Of a stretch of DNA of 64,000 nt, positions 19,952 to 30,233 are shown piece by piece. The notes beneath the pieces are model-generated. The model was given only the letters and a program-made list of their open reading frames with translations, did not search any database and had not been told where the DNA came from. How positions within the stretch are numbered: the stretch's first letter is position 1; every line of letters begins with the position of its first letter. This stretch comes from Gammaproteobacteria bacterium (GTDB taxonomy: Bacteria > Pseudomonadota > Gammaproteobacteria > Arenicellales > Arenicellaceae), in the NCBI GenBank assembly GCA_022447525.1, contig JAKVBA010000009.1:1-64000 (forward strand). The letters are read 5' to 3'. A program made the position numbers and the translations under genes.

Positions 19952-20566
19952 TTAGATGCTTGCTCTACCCCAATATTGAAAAGTGGCGATCTTAGGGCCT
20001 TTGATGTAGCCGGTATTGAGTTTGTCTAGTTTAAAGCCCGCATTTGAAAGTAAGGCCGGTATGTCGCGATTTAAGTTACAACCGCCTGCGAGCTTTTTCC
20101 AAACAGAGTTAATTCGGTGCTGCCAACGCTTAACGTTTTCATCTGGCGACACCCCGTGCTCAGAAAACACCATGATACCGTCGGGTTTGAGCACTCGCTG
20201 CATCTCAGCTAACGCCGCTTCTGGATTAGGAATTGTGCAAAGTGTATACGTTAAAACCAGAGTGTCGACTATGTCATCATCCAATGGTATGGACTCACTG
20301 GGAGAGTCTAACCATTCCAGTGGCAGATCTGACGCCTCGATATTCGCCTGTGCCTTTCTGCGCATACCTTGACTGGGCTCCAGCCCCCATAAGTGCTCTA
20401 CTTTATTGGGGTCGTAATGTTTTAGGTTTAGGCCAGATCCCATCCCTATCTCAAGAATTTTTCCTTTGGCCTCGGGCACAACAAGACCTCGTTGACGCTC
20501 TATGGCTCTCATACTGCAAGCACAATTGATCACATATGGAAGTACATACTCATCATAAAGTTTCAT
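19952..20566 (-). CDS. Class I SAM-dependent methyltransferase
   Basis: KGKILEIGMGSGLNLKHYDPNKVEHLWGLEPS, VDTLVLTYTLCTIPNPEAALAEMQRVLKPDGIMVFSEHG; internal Met preferred as start. Confidence 0.88.
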   Translation of the reverse strand: MKLYDEYVLPYVINCACSMRAIERQRGLVVPEAKGKILEIGMGSGLNLKHYDPNKVEHLWGLEPSQGMRRKAQANIEASDLPLEWLDSPSESIPLDDDIVDTLVLTYTLCTIPNPEAALAEMQRVLKPDGIMVFSEHGVSPDENVKRWQHRINSVWKKLAGGCNLNRDIPALLSNAGFKLDKLNTGYIKGPKIATFQYWGRASI

Positions 20567-20870
20567 TATCACAGTTCCCGATACATAGTTCCCGGTACAG
20601 TTCCAGATAAAAGGCTTAGACAAACCGAATTCGCCGCTGCTTGGCATCGGCGCCCATCACAATGCTGTGTAATTAGTACGACCAGCCCATGACATTGACA
20701 ATACACGATATCGCAGTAACAGCACTTTTGGTGCTAAATCATACCTCGGTTTACATCAAACTAGAAAGTTGATCATGCGCACAGGGGACTATAGCTATCA
20801 AGATTTCGACCATGATCTAGCGTTGACACTTTGCTCGAAAAATGGCCGACTACTGAATTAAATACAAAGA

Positions 20871-21890
20871 TTAAAGTAATTTGCTGGCATTTGAACTAAT
20901 AATATTCACCGCATGGGTAACACCCTGATCGTCTATGTCTCGATGCACGACTAAACGCAATATACCGTGTCCAGTGAACAACACCCCCTGTTCTTTGCAG
21001 GCTTTCAAAAATAAGTCGCTTCGCTCGGGATCGACTTCCAAGAAGATCATGTTCGTCTGAGCGCCGCCATCTCTGACACTAAGGCCAGGTATATCACAGA
21101 TAGACGACGCTATAACTTGAGCACGCTCATGGTCGTTTTTTAAACTTGCTACGTTGTTTTTTAGTGCATACAAGCCGGCGGCAGCCAGCATACCGGCTTG
21201 CCTCATACCGCCACCTACCATTTTTCGCCAGCGTCGAGCTTCCTCGATCAGGTCCCTGGTACCCACCAATACCGAACCAACTGGGCAACCTAGACCCTTA
21301 CTTAAGCATATCGATACTGAATCAAATAAACCGGTAATCTCAGAAACTGGTTTATTAATAGCCACCGCGGCATTAAATACTCGTGCACCGTCCAGATGAA
21401 ATTGTAGATTGTTAGATGTCGCAAGCGTTTTCGCCTGCCTTAAATACGACATCGGTAACACCTTACCACCGATGGTATTCTCCAATGCCAGCAGACGCGA
21501 TTTGGCAAAGTGAAAATCATCCGCTTTTATTGAAGCTTGTATCTTGTGCAGACAAATGGAGCCGTCGGATTCGTGTTCGAGAGGTTGTGGCTGAATACTG
21601 CCCAATACCGCTGCCCCACCGGCCTCATAACGATAGGTATGAGCGTTTTGACCAACGATGTACTCATCTCCACGTTGGCAGTGGCTGAGTAACGCTACCA
21701 AATTACTCTGGGTGCCGCTCGCGCAGAATAAACCGGCCTCATGGCCCGCTAATTCGGCTAGGTAGCTTTCTAATTCGCAAACCGTTGGGTCCTCACCAAA
21801 AACATCATCGCCAACTTCAGCTTTTGCCATCACTGTTCGCATAACAGAACAAGGCTTGGTCAACGTATCACTACGCAAATCAACTATCAT
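20871..21890 (-). CDS. ltaE: Low-specificity L-threonine aldolase
   Basis: VDLRSDTLTKPCSVMRTVMAKAEVGDDVFGEDPTVCELE, FCASGTQSNLVALLSHCQRGDEYI, FHLDGARVFNAAVA, SICLSKGLGCPVGSVLVG. Confidence 0.94.
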   Translation of the reverse strand: MIVDLRSDTLTKPCSVMRTVMAKAEVGDDVFGEDPTVCELESYLAELAGHEAGLFCASGTQSNLVALLSHCQRGDEYIVGQNAHTYRYEAGGAAVLGSIQPQPLEHESDGSICLHKIQASIKADDFHFAKSRLLALENTIGGKVLPMSYLRQAKTLATSNNLQFHLDGARVFNAAVAINKPVSEITGLFDSVSICLSKGLGCPVGSVLVGTRDLIEEARRWRKMVGGGMRQAGMLAAAGLYALKNNVASLKNDHERAQVIASSICDIPGLSVRDGGAQTNMIFLEVDPERSDLFLKACKEQGVLFTGHGILRLVVHRDIDDQGVTHAVNIISSNASKLL

Positions 21891-22566
21891 TAGATGAGTA
21901 TCTCTTCGGTTTGTTTCCTACAGGAACTGAGTGTAACGGAAGCCGAGGAATAACAACACATTGTTGATTCTGAATTAGTAACAGATCCTCACTGTTCAGC
22001 CAATAGGTAGCAATCTTAAGCGCACCCGCCCATTGTTTTTGGCACTATAAATCTAAACTTTTTACCGTTAACCACAGCACTCTCATGGTTTAGACTCGCT
22101 CACATAGCTTCAAATGGACGTTAGTTAGTTGTTAGTGGTTATCTGCTTCAGAATCTCCAATCGGTTTGATGACGGTAACCAAGACTCGTGTAAAACAAAA
22201 TCCGTTAGTGAGGCGATATCTCAGAGTCAATAAGGGATCGAATCGTTATCAGACCAGGCCAAGCAGAGAAGGGGGCATTGCGAGATCAAAAAATACGAGT
22301 ATTTAGTTTGGTACGCAGTTGTGCCAAACATAGCGATCATCGCTGCTATCGCTGAAGTCCTGCAAGCACTGGAAATACGCTTAGTACTCAGGCCAACGGT
22401 CTTCTTTGGATTTTATCTAGAGTCGTGGCCGAAATTTGTTGATCACCATAATCACAGGCAGTCATCGCCTTAATATGGATAAAGATCGATGATGTATAGG
22501 TTAGGTCAGTGCTGGCAAAGTTGTTATGGTTTGTTTTAGATTTAAGTGTCTTCGACCCTAATTAGC

Positions 22567-23610
22567 CTAGTTGGGAGTACATGTGTTTGCGTAGGTATTG
22601 TAGTGTACAACCTGAAAGCATCTCAGTATTCTTGATGGGGCTTGAAGTGTTTCATTTAAGATTGAGTGCTCAATTATTACCGATTCACCGCGACCTTGAC
22701 TTTGAATAAGTTCGATGGCGTCCATCCTTGAGTTGCGGATACGGACAAAGCCGCTGCCTTGACTAAAGTCAAATCTTAACGGAGAGACAGTCCTATTTGT
22801 CGTCATGCTTGAATCATCAATCCTTACTTCTCTTGGTCGGGTAAAGTTTATAAACGTGCTTAACAAATTAAAGTAGGTTATGTTTAAGTCTTTAATCTTT
22901 GCATAATTATTTGATCCTTTCAGCAAATCAACATTTGCGCCACCAAAGTAACCAAAAAAGTTACTGCTGTTTATGGTGATTTTAGACAGGTCACTTTGAT
23001 CTATCAGTGTCATTGCTCGATCAAAATTCAGTTCTACATCTGTGAGTTCTAGCGCATTTTTTACAGCGAATATGGTTTGTGGTGTTCGTTCACTGCTGCT
23101 GAAAATACGCAAGTCTACTGCTCTTAAACTTACTGGTTCGAAAATATCGAACCTATCCTCATCCTCAGTTCGGTTTGTTTCATTTATTAAAAACAAGGAG
23201 CTGGGATTTGCTGGTGACTCGATCTGTATAGAGAGGTTATTGAGATTGACATAGCCCTCTCTCATTAATAAAGAGGGCAGTCCAATTTGATTGTCGGGGA
23301 AGAATAAGGTGGTAATACCTCGCCCCGATCCAGAGATGCTAACGTGCGCCGGGATATTCAAAGGCCCCTCTGTATAAGTGCCAGGGCCCAGCACGACAAG
23401 ATATGGATTGCTCACGCTTGCGTCGCCAGCGTTATTGATCGATGCTAGCGCCAAGTTAAGCGTTTTAAAGTCGCCATTGCTTTTACTGACCCGAATAACA
23501 TTATGCAGCGGTTCGCTGGCATCACCGCCAAGTGGAATAACAACTACGCTCTTATGTGCAAAAATAGAGCTAGAAAGGGACAACAAAATAACAAAGATTA
23601 ACTTATTCAT
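22567..23610 (-). CDS. Secreted right-handed beta-helix (pectin-lyase-like) hypothetical protein
   Basis: Signal peptide MNKLIFVILLSLSSSIFAHK; NPYLVVLGPGTYTEGPLNIPAHVSISGSGRGITTLFFPDNQIG with repeated solenoid-like rungs. Confidence 0.65.
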   Translation of the reverse strand: MNKLIFVILLSLSSSIFAHKSVVVIPLGGDASEPLHNVIRVSKSNGDFKTLNLALASINNAGDASVSNPYLVVLGPGTYTEGPLNIPAHVSISGSGRGITTLFFPDNQIGLPSLLMREGYVNLNNLSIQIESPANPSSLFLINETNRTEDEDRFDIFEPVSLRAVDLRIFSSSERTPQTIFAVKNALELTDVELNFDRAMTLIDQSDLSKITINSSNFFGYFGGANVDLLKGSNNYAKIKDLNITYFNLLSTFINFTRPREVRIDDSSMTTNRTVSPLRFDFSQGSGFVRIRNSRMDAIELIQSQGRGESVIIEHSILNETLQAPSRILRCFQVVHYNTYANTCTPN

Positions 23611-24028
23611 TCCAACCTCCTCCGATTCCGGCGAATTTGAACACTTTGTGGCGAAATTGTACATACAACGTTTTGTGTATATTTGGCCAACAAACGCTGT
23701 GGCTGAGTATGAGTTATGAATTGATTGAACCCCTGATATGGGTTAAAAGTGGTCTATGGTAACCATCTGTGCATGATGGTTTTACGTTATGCTTTTGATC
23801 AAAGCTTAAGGCTAGATTGTATGTAAACCACTGATTAGCAGACCTTCGTGAGACTCACAAAAATAGCCGCGCCGACAACAGCGGGGATCAAGACGCATGC
23901 TTGTATAAGGAGCATAAACTATGTATGGATGAACCTATATGTCGGTAAATGTTGCTCGAACTCGGAAAGATAATCCCAGCGTAGTTGCATAATCGGTTTA
24001 AACAAAATGGTCAGTTAGAGGCAGCTCG

Positions 24029-25186
24029 ATGAATATGAACTTTGAATTTGCATCGCCGCGACAAATCGTTTGTCAAAAAGGCGCCTGCGCGCAGTTAAAA
24101 ACCTATTGTGATTCGTTGACAATAAAAAGACCGATGATCGTGACTGATCCAGGTTTGGTGGCGACCGGAATTATTGAGCAAGTATTAAACAAGCTTAAGG
24201 ACGACGGATTGACACCCTTACTGTACAGTGATATCGAAGCCGATCCACCCGAACAGCTTATCTTAGATGTCGTCTCGTATGCGCAAGCGAATAATGTGGA
24301 TGGCGTTATTGGCTTAGGTGGAGGCAGTAGTATGGATGCAGCTAAATTAGTTGCTGTATTGACCAATTCAGCACAGTCTATCAATGAGATTTATGGAGTG
24401 GGTTTAGTCTCTGGAGCGCGTCTACCCTTGATTCTGATACCGACCACAGCGGGAACTGGTTCAGAGGTAACGCCTATTTCGATAGTGACCACGGGTGAGA
24501 CCACTAAAGCTGGAATTGTATCGCCACAACTCATTCCAGACATAGCAATATTGGATGCTGAGCTAACCTTGGCGCTGCCTGCCCATGTGACAGCCGCGAC
24601 TGGAATCGATGCGATGGTTCACGCGATCGAGGCTTACACTAGCAAGTTAAAAAAGAACCCATATTCGGATATGCTAGCAAGGCAAGCACTGAGTTTGATG
24701 GCAGCTAATCTCGAGGAGTCTGTTGCCAACGGGCAAAATATCGAAGCCCGTGAACATATGCTGTTTGGCGCCATGTTAGCTGGGCAAGCTTTTGCGAATG
24801 CGCCGGTGGCGGCAGTGCATGCACTTGCTTATCCCTTGGGAGGCAACTACCACATTCCGCATGGTTTAAGTAATTCTCTGGTCTTACCGCACGTATTGGC
24901 TTTTAACGCGCCATCGGCGTGGGAACTGTATGCCGAGTTGTTGCCTTGCGTAACTAACAGCAAAGTGATTAAGTCGTCTGAGCAAGCCGCGGATCTATTT
25001 ATTAGTTTTATGATTGACCTAATTGACCGAGTGAACTTGCCGAGCAGATTGTCTGAAGTGGGTGTGCCGAGGTCAGATCTAGATATGTTGGCTTCTGAGG
25101 CCATGCAGCAGCAACGATTATTGGTTAACAATCCGCGAGAGATGACTGTTGACGCGGCGCTAATGATTTATGAGGCCGCGTTTTAA
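24029..25186 (+). CDS. Iron-containing alcohol dehydrogenase
   Basis: GVIGLGGGSSMDAAKLVAVL, LPLILIPTTAGTGSEVTPISIVT, GIDAMVHAIEAYTSK, AVHALAYPLGGNYHIPHGLSNSLVLPHVL. Confidence 0.95.
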   Translation: MNMNFEFASPRQIVCQKGACAQLKTYCDSLTIKRPMIVTDPGLVATGIIEQVLNKLKDDGLTPLLYSDIEADPPEQLILDVVSYAQANNVDGVIGLGGGSSMDAAKLVAVLTNSAQSINEIYGVGLVSGARLPLILIPTTAGTGSEVTPISIVTTGETTKAGIVSPQLIPDIAILDAELTLALPAHVTAATGIDAMVHAIEAYTSKLKKNPYSDMLARQALSLMAANLEESVANGQNIEAREHMLFGAMLAGQAFANAPVAAVHALAYPLGGNYHIPHGLSNSLVLPHVLAFNAPSAWELYAELLPCVTNSKVIKSSEQAADLFISFMIDLIDRVNLPSRLSEVGVPRSDLDMLASEAMQQQRLLVNNPREMTVDAALMIYEAAF

Positions 25187-25238
25187 GGTGAACCTGAGCT
25201 TACTCTAATAATCAGAGCGCTGAGTACCCTGATAATGC

Positions 25239-26951
25239 TTAATTTTTCTTTGTAACCCCGACAATCGATTTGCCGATAAACCTTGAATCCGATGCCGCTG
25301 AGAGCTTTCCTTCTGCGATAGTAACTAGCTGCATATTACCGAATTCAAAACCATGTGGCTCTACTTTGTAGCCCATCGATCTTAATTCCTTTTGAACGTC
25401 CTCAGCTAGCTCCTCACTTTGGCTCATGGTCACTAGATCTTTTGGTAGAAGTTGATGATGAAACCTTACCGCATCTACCGACTCTTGTGCTGACATGTTG
25501 AAATCAATCAGGTTGGTGATGACTTGAAAAACCGAGGTGAAAATCGTTGAGCCTCCCATGCCACCGACGACAGTGTGAACGCTACCGTCTTTTCGGACAA
25601 TAGTGGGAGACATAGAAGAGAGCATGCGTTTATACGGTTGTATCTCGTTCGAAACTCCACCTACGACGCCGTAAACATTTGGGACACCAGGTTTGGTGCT
25701 GAAGTCATCCATTTCGTTGTTTAATAAAAATCCAGCACCCTCCACGACTACACCACTACCGTAACTCCAATTGATGGTGTAAGTGTTTGCAACTGCATTA
25801 CCCCATTTGTCTACTATTGAAAAATGTGTGGTGTTTGGGCTATCGATTCCAGGTTTAATATTTTCGGTTTCGCTGATTGCCTTGGTGTTAATTGAATTTG
25901 CCCGCGCTCTGATGTAATTTTCGTCCATCAGTTCCTGCATTGGAATTGAAACGAAGTCAGGATCGCCGAAGTATTCGGCTCTATCAGCAAAGACTCTTTT
26001 CTCCATCTCGGCGACAAGATGGACGTACGTAGATGAATTATGTTCAGTCCTTTCAAACTGCTTGCTAAGATGCTCTTTCATCTTCAGTAAATGTATAACT
26101 GCAAATCCACCGGAGCTCGGTGGCGGTGCCGAAATTATTTCATAACCTTGCCAAGTAGCCTTTAAGGGTTGTCTCCAAACGGCTTTATAATTACTCAAGT
26201 CTTTAGCGGTAATCAGACCATCATTCTTGTTCATTTGGGCAATCAATAGCTCGGCGGTTTTGCCTTGGTAGAAGTCTTTCGGTCCATACCTTGCGATTCT
26301 TTTGAGTGTGTTTGCTAACGCCGCTTGTTTGAAAATTCCTCCATGCTGAATAGCGCCAAAATGTTCCATGAAGTTAACTTCGTTCGCAAACCAGTCATTG
26401 AGTTCACCGACGTCTTTTGCCGTTTTTGGGTGAACTTCAAAACCATCTTCGGCAAGCTTGATTGCAGGAGCGATCAAGTCGGCCCATGGTTTTGATCCAA
26501 ACTTCTGATGAGCTTCCCACAAACCTGCGACGGTGCCAGGTACGCCCGAGGCCCTAGCACCAATTAAGCTACTTCGAGGGTCAACTGAACCGTCTCGTTC
26601 AATAAACATATCGCGACTCGCTGCTGCTGGGGCAGTTTCTCGGTAATCTAGAAAGTGTGACTCTCCATTGAAATCAGTTAGCATAAAGCCACCGCCTCCA
26701 ATATTTCCTGCCGTTGGGAATGTCACAGCTAAAGTAAATCCAGCTGTGACGGCTGCATCTATCGCATTACCGCCCGATTCAAGTACCTTTGCTACCGCTA
26801 GTGCCGCATGCTTCTCAGGCAATGCCAAGGCATATTCACCCAGCTGGTTTTTGCTCGGGGATACTGTGTCTGTACTCAGCCCGGTTTCGATGGTAGTTGA
26901 TGAGCATGCCGCAAGAGTGGTCAGCGTTAAGAGCAAGATGATTGTTTTCAT
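25239..26951 (-). CDS. ggt: Gamma-glutamyltransferase (lipoprotein signal)
   Basis: MKTIILLLTLTTLAACSSTT lipobox; ALAVAKVLESGGNAIDAAVTAGFTLAVTFPTAGNIGGGGFML; catalytic region NTTHFSIVDKWGNAVANTYTINWSYGSGV. Start trimmed from the track's 27140. Confidence 0.93.
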   Translation of the reverse strand: MKTIILLLTLTTLAACSSTTIETGLSTDTVSPSKNQLGEYALALPEKHAALAVAKVLESGGNAIDAAVTAGFTLAVTFPTAGNIGGGGFMLTDFNGESHFLDYRETAPAAASRDMFIERDGSVDPRSSLIGARASGVPGTVAGLWEAHQKFGSKPWADLIAPAIKLAEDGFEVHPKTAKDVGELNDWFANEVNFMEHFGAIQHGGIFKQAALANTLKRIARYGPKDFYQGKTAELLIAQMNKNDGLITAKDLSNYKAVWRQPLKATWQGYEIISAPPPSSGGFAVIHLLKMKEHLSKQFERTEHNSSTYVHLVAEMEKRVFADRAEYFGDPDFVSIPMQELMDENYIRARANSINTKAISETENIKPGIDSPNTTHFSIVDKWGNAVANTYTINWSYGSGVVVEGAGFLLNNEMDDFSTKPGVPNVYGVVGGVSNEIQPYKRMLSSMSPTIVRKDGSVHTVVGGMGGSTIFTSVFQVITNLIDFNMSAQESVDAVRFHHQLLPKDLVTMSQSEELAEDVQKELRSMGYKVEPHGFEFGNMQLVTIAEGKLSAASDSRFIGKSIVGVTKKN

Positions 26952-27473
26952 GGGTTTCTCCTTTGTTAGACAAAATCTTAACAAACCCCTATCGTTAAGA
27001 AAATTAAACTGGTTAACATTTGTCAAGAAGGTCTTTACACTTGTTGTGTAGTATGGGGGTGTTATTTTCGGTAGCGAAAAATCAATGATGAAAATCATAA
27101 GCCCTAGGTTTGGGTGGCTGGTCTTTTGTTGGTTGTTCATGCGTCTGCAGCGACGTTAGGGCAGACGGCAGACATGACTGCTGATAGTACAGTGGTTAGT
27201 GCAGTAAGGCCTCAATACTACTCGCTAATGCGATTGGTGGGGTTCTGATATTGCTGTTCATAGCTTGAAAACCAACGACCTAGTTAGCGATTTTTCGATT
27301 AAGTAATCCATTGTACGGAAAATAGCCTCGGATCGGGTCCACTTCATTGACCCTTCGAGAGCTTGAATCAATTCTGGTTTCGAGAGATTTTTAGGCCGGA
27401 TTGAAGCGTGTTGAAAATTGTGGTTAATGCGTCAACCACAGGTAAAAAATTCTTTGGCACACACTATTCAGGT

Positions 27474-27519
27474 GCTAGCTCCCAGGTTTAAAAGCCTGGG
27501 AGCTAGCGCTTTTTTTTAT
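27474..27519 (+). terminator. Strong terminator-like hairpin with no obvious upstream gene
   Basis: GCTAGCTCCCAGG-TTTAAAAG-CCTGGGAGCTAGC (13-bp perfect stem) followed by GCTTTTTTTT. Confidence 0.75.
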
Positions 27520-28684
27520 GCATGTCTCCGACCAGACTTCTTTTTCATAAGCTTGATCTAGCTCCGCTTCAATTGTTAATTCTCTCCTGCGGAATCAGCA
27601 TGGATCTCTCCGCTTTGGTCCCTGGTCGAGGTTTGAGTTACCAACTAGTGAATGTCTGCCTATTTTGGCGTATCGATCGTCGGTTTATGATTGGTGTCTG
27701 TGACTTCAGCAAGATCCTTAATAAAAACTCGGTTTAATTTTGATATTGAAATATTGGATCACTTCACGAATGATTCTGAGCCGTCTTTGGCAACAAATCT
27801 TGGGGATGTTTCTGAGTACTCAATAGCGCAACTAAGCAAGGGTACATTTGTACATACTATATTTAGTGTCTTTGACAAAGGACAGGTCGATTCCTAATCA
27901 TTTGCTAGCTAGTATAAACCTCGAAAACCACATGATAAAAGTAGTGAATGATCAGGTAAACTAGTCGGCGATATTTTGATGCATGAGTGATTTTTAGAGA
28001 GATTTATCGGCCAGATGTCTCGGCTGATCTGAGTTAAGAATGAACATGTTGAATACTCTTTTAACAAGGCGATTTTATGTAATAATTGACCGGTGTTGTT
28101 TATATCTAGCCTCTAGAAGACTATGAATAACGACCTCAATAGCCTGGTGATGCTTGTTTAGGTCGAGTAATCCAATGGACCGCTTGAAGTTATTGTTGGC
28201 AGCACTTTTAGCCTCATCGGTGGTATCGACGTTATCTGACGAATTATCGCTATGACTAATCCGGCCTCACGCTGTCATTGAGTTTACCGCTCAAATGGTA
28301 GGTTGGCTCAAGCTAGAGTCGGTTGAAGTAGAAATGCGTTCAATAGCCATCCAAGTAAAGGATAAGCGAGCCTGTCTAAAAGAGTGTTCTAGAGATATCA
28401 ATCATTAGCCAATAGCACTGACCCATGTCAAACTCTACGCTTCATTTCATCGTGTTGACGATTTTACTCAGTCATTTCATATTCGTATCTAATAAGTGCA
28501 TTGAATTGATCGAACTCTTGCTCGGCGGCTGTGACTAAAAGGTTACCTCACCAGATGACCCTAAAGTCCATAAAGAACGTATTAAACTTTATTGCTAATG
28601 AAACTTTTACTGAAATACTAGGACGCTTCTGTGACGTGTGTAGATCTCGCTAAGATAAATAAGAAAAGAATATTGGAGGTTTAA

Positions 28685-30043
28685 ATGGTAAAAATGTTGG
28701 GATGGCGTATCGCTGTTTTATTGTGTGCCGTTGTTCTTGGAGGGTGCGCGAAAACGATAAGGATGGAGAACAAAAAAATCGGCTTTATTGATTCCGATAT
28801 GCGCTACTCGATTCAAAATTTGACCAAGAAATTTTCTAACAGTGAAAACGTATTTATCGTTAATTTCTCGGGAGGAGGTACCAGAGCGGCAGCGTTGTCC
28901 TATGGCGTGCTTGAAGGTCTAAATGGCTACGCATTTGACGCCAATGCTAATAAATCGTTGTTGGATGAAATTAGTTTCATAAGCAGTGTGTCAGGTGGTA
29001 GTTTTACGGCCGCTTACTACGGATTGCATGGTAAGAAAATATTCAACCAGTTTGAGGACGAATTTCTCAATGTTGATTTTCAAGGATCGTTGTTGAGTAG
29101 ACTTTTTAGTCTTGGTAGGATTTTAAGCGACGTGGATCGAACTGAAGCCGCCATTCGTCTTTATGATAAAAATGTCTTCAAGGGCGCCACTTTTGCGGAT
29201 ATGGTTCATGACGATAGGCCGATCATAATTATCAACGCTTCAGATCTTGGTGGCGGCATCAGATTCTCGTTTATACAGCGATACTTCGACTTACTCTGTT
29301 CTGAGTTAGCTACTTTCCCAGTAGCTCGGGCTGTGGCCGCATCGTCTGCCGTTCCATTGGTTTTCAGTCCTGTTGTTTTGCGCAACCACGACCACTGCGG
29401 TGCAGAGTATACCAACTGGATACGTCATCGTAAGGTTAGAGAAGACGAGCAGCATCAACTCGAGATAAACGCCTTGTTACAATCGCTGTCATCATTGAAT
29501 GACAAACAGAGAAGGGCTTATATTCATTTGGTCGACGGCGGCATAACTGACAATTTGGGATTCCGAGCGATATTTGATTTGCTAGCCATTGCGGGTGACG
29601 CCGGAGTGATTCAAGGTATGAGACAGACGGCCATAAAACGCATGATAATCCTTTCTGTTGATGCCTCGGTGGACGCGAGAAAGGGTTTAGACCAAGCTCC
29701 GAAAGAGCCAAGTATCGCCAACACCTTGGCCGCTATGTCTAATATTCAATTGCACCGCTACAACATTGCTACTATCGAATTATTAGAAGAGCAAATTAAA
29801 ACTTGGGCGGAACAATTGTCAACACCTGAGCAACAAGTAGAACCCTTTCTTATTAATATAAGTTTGAATGACGTTCAAGACGAAGCAAGTAAAGCTCGGC
29901 TTCAGTCCATTCCGACCAGCTTGTCTTTGAGCAAAGATGACGTATCTCTACTCATTGAAACTGGTAAGAATCTGCTCCATTCAAATGCTGAAATGCAGCG
30001 CTTGCTCGACCACATTGGTTCTAAAGGTACGGTTGGCCAATAG
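28685..30043 (+). CDS. Patatin-like phospholipase lipoprotein
   Basis: Lipobox VVLGGCAKT; VFIVNFSGGGTRAAALSYGVLEGL; SFISSVSGGSFTAAYYGLHG; YIHLVDGGITDNLGFRAIFD. Confidence 0.85.
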   Translation: MVKMLGWRIAVLLCAVVLGGCAKTIRMENKKIGFIDSDMRYSIQNLTKKFSNSENVFIVNFSGGGTRAAALSYGVLEGLNGYAFDANANKSLLDEISFISSVSGGSFTAAYYGLHGKKIFNQFEDEFLNVDFQGSLLSRLFSLGRILSDVDRTEAAIRLYDKNVFKGATFADMVHDDRPIIIINASDLGGGIRFSFIQRYFDLLCSELATFPVARAVAASSAVPLVFSPVVLRNHDHCGAEYTNWIRHRKVREDEQHQLEINALLQSLSSLNDKQRRAYIHLVDGGITDNLGFRAIFDLLAIAGDAGVIQGMRQTAIKRMIILSVDASVDARKGLDQAPKEPSIANTLAAMSNIQLHRYNIATIELLEEQIKTWAEQLSTPEQQVEPFLINISLNDVQDEASKARLQSIPTSLSLSKDDVSLLIETGKNLLHSNAEMQRLLDHIGSKGTVGQ

Positions 30044-30233
30044 TCGACGCTTGGTAAGTTGAAAATTCTCGATAACAAAACTTTAGAAAGTCGGTCGCCT
30101 TAATTGTGCATAGATATTTTGTATATTAGTCATCCAATTTTTATTGATCCTGCCATGGATTTGGAGCCTGACCAGCCGAATCCTTTGGCACTGGCGTTAG
30201 TTTGTCAGCGCTTTGATTTGGTTTAATTAAAAA

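Noticed and set aside
21900-22560. 650-bp non-coding region upstream of ltaE
   Set aside because: No repeat, hairpin or coding signal strong enough to report as a feature.
26976-27000. TCTTAAC/GTTAAGA inverted repeat upstream of ggt
   Set aside because: Only a 7-bp stem, AT-rich; no supporting motif to call it regulatory.
27522-27897. ORFs 27522-27737 and 27691-27897
   Set aside because: Short, no recognisable domain or clear RBS; probably chance ORFs or gene remnants in the gene-poor region.
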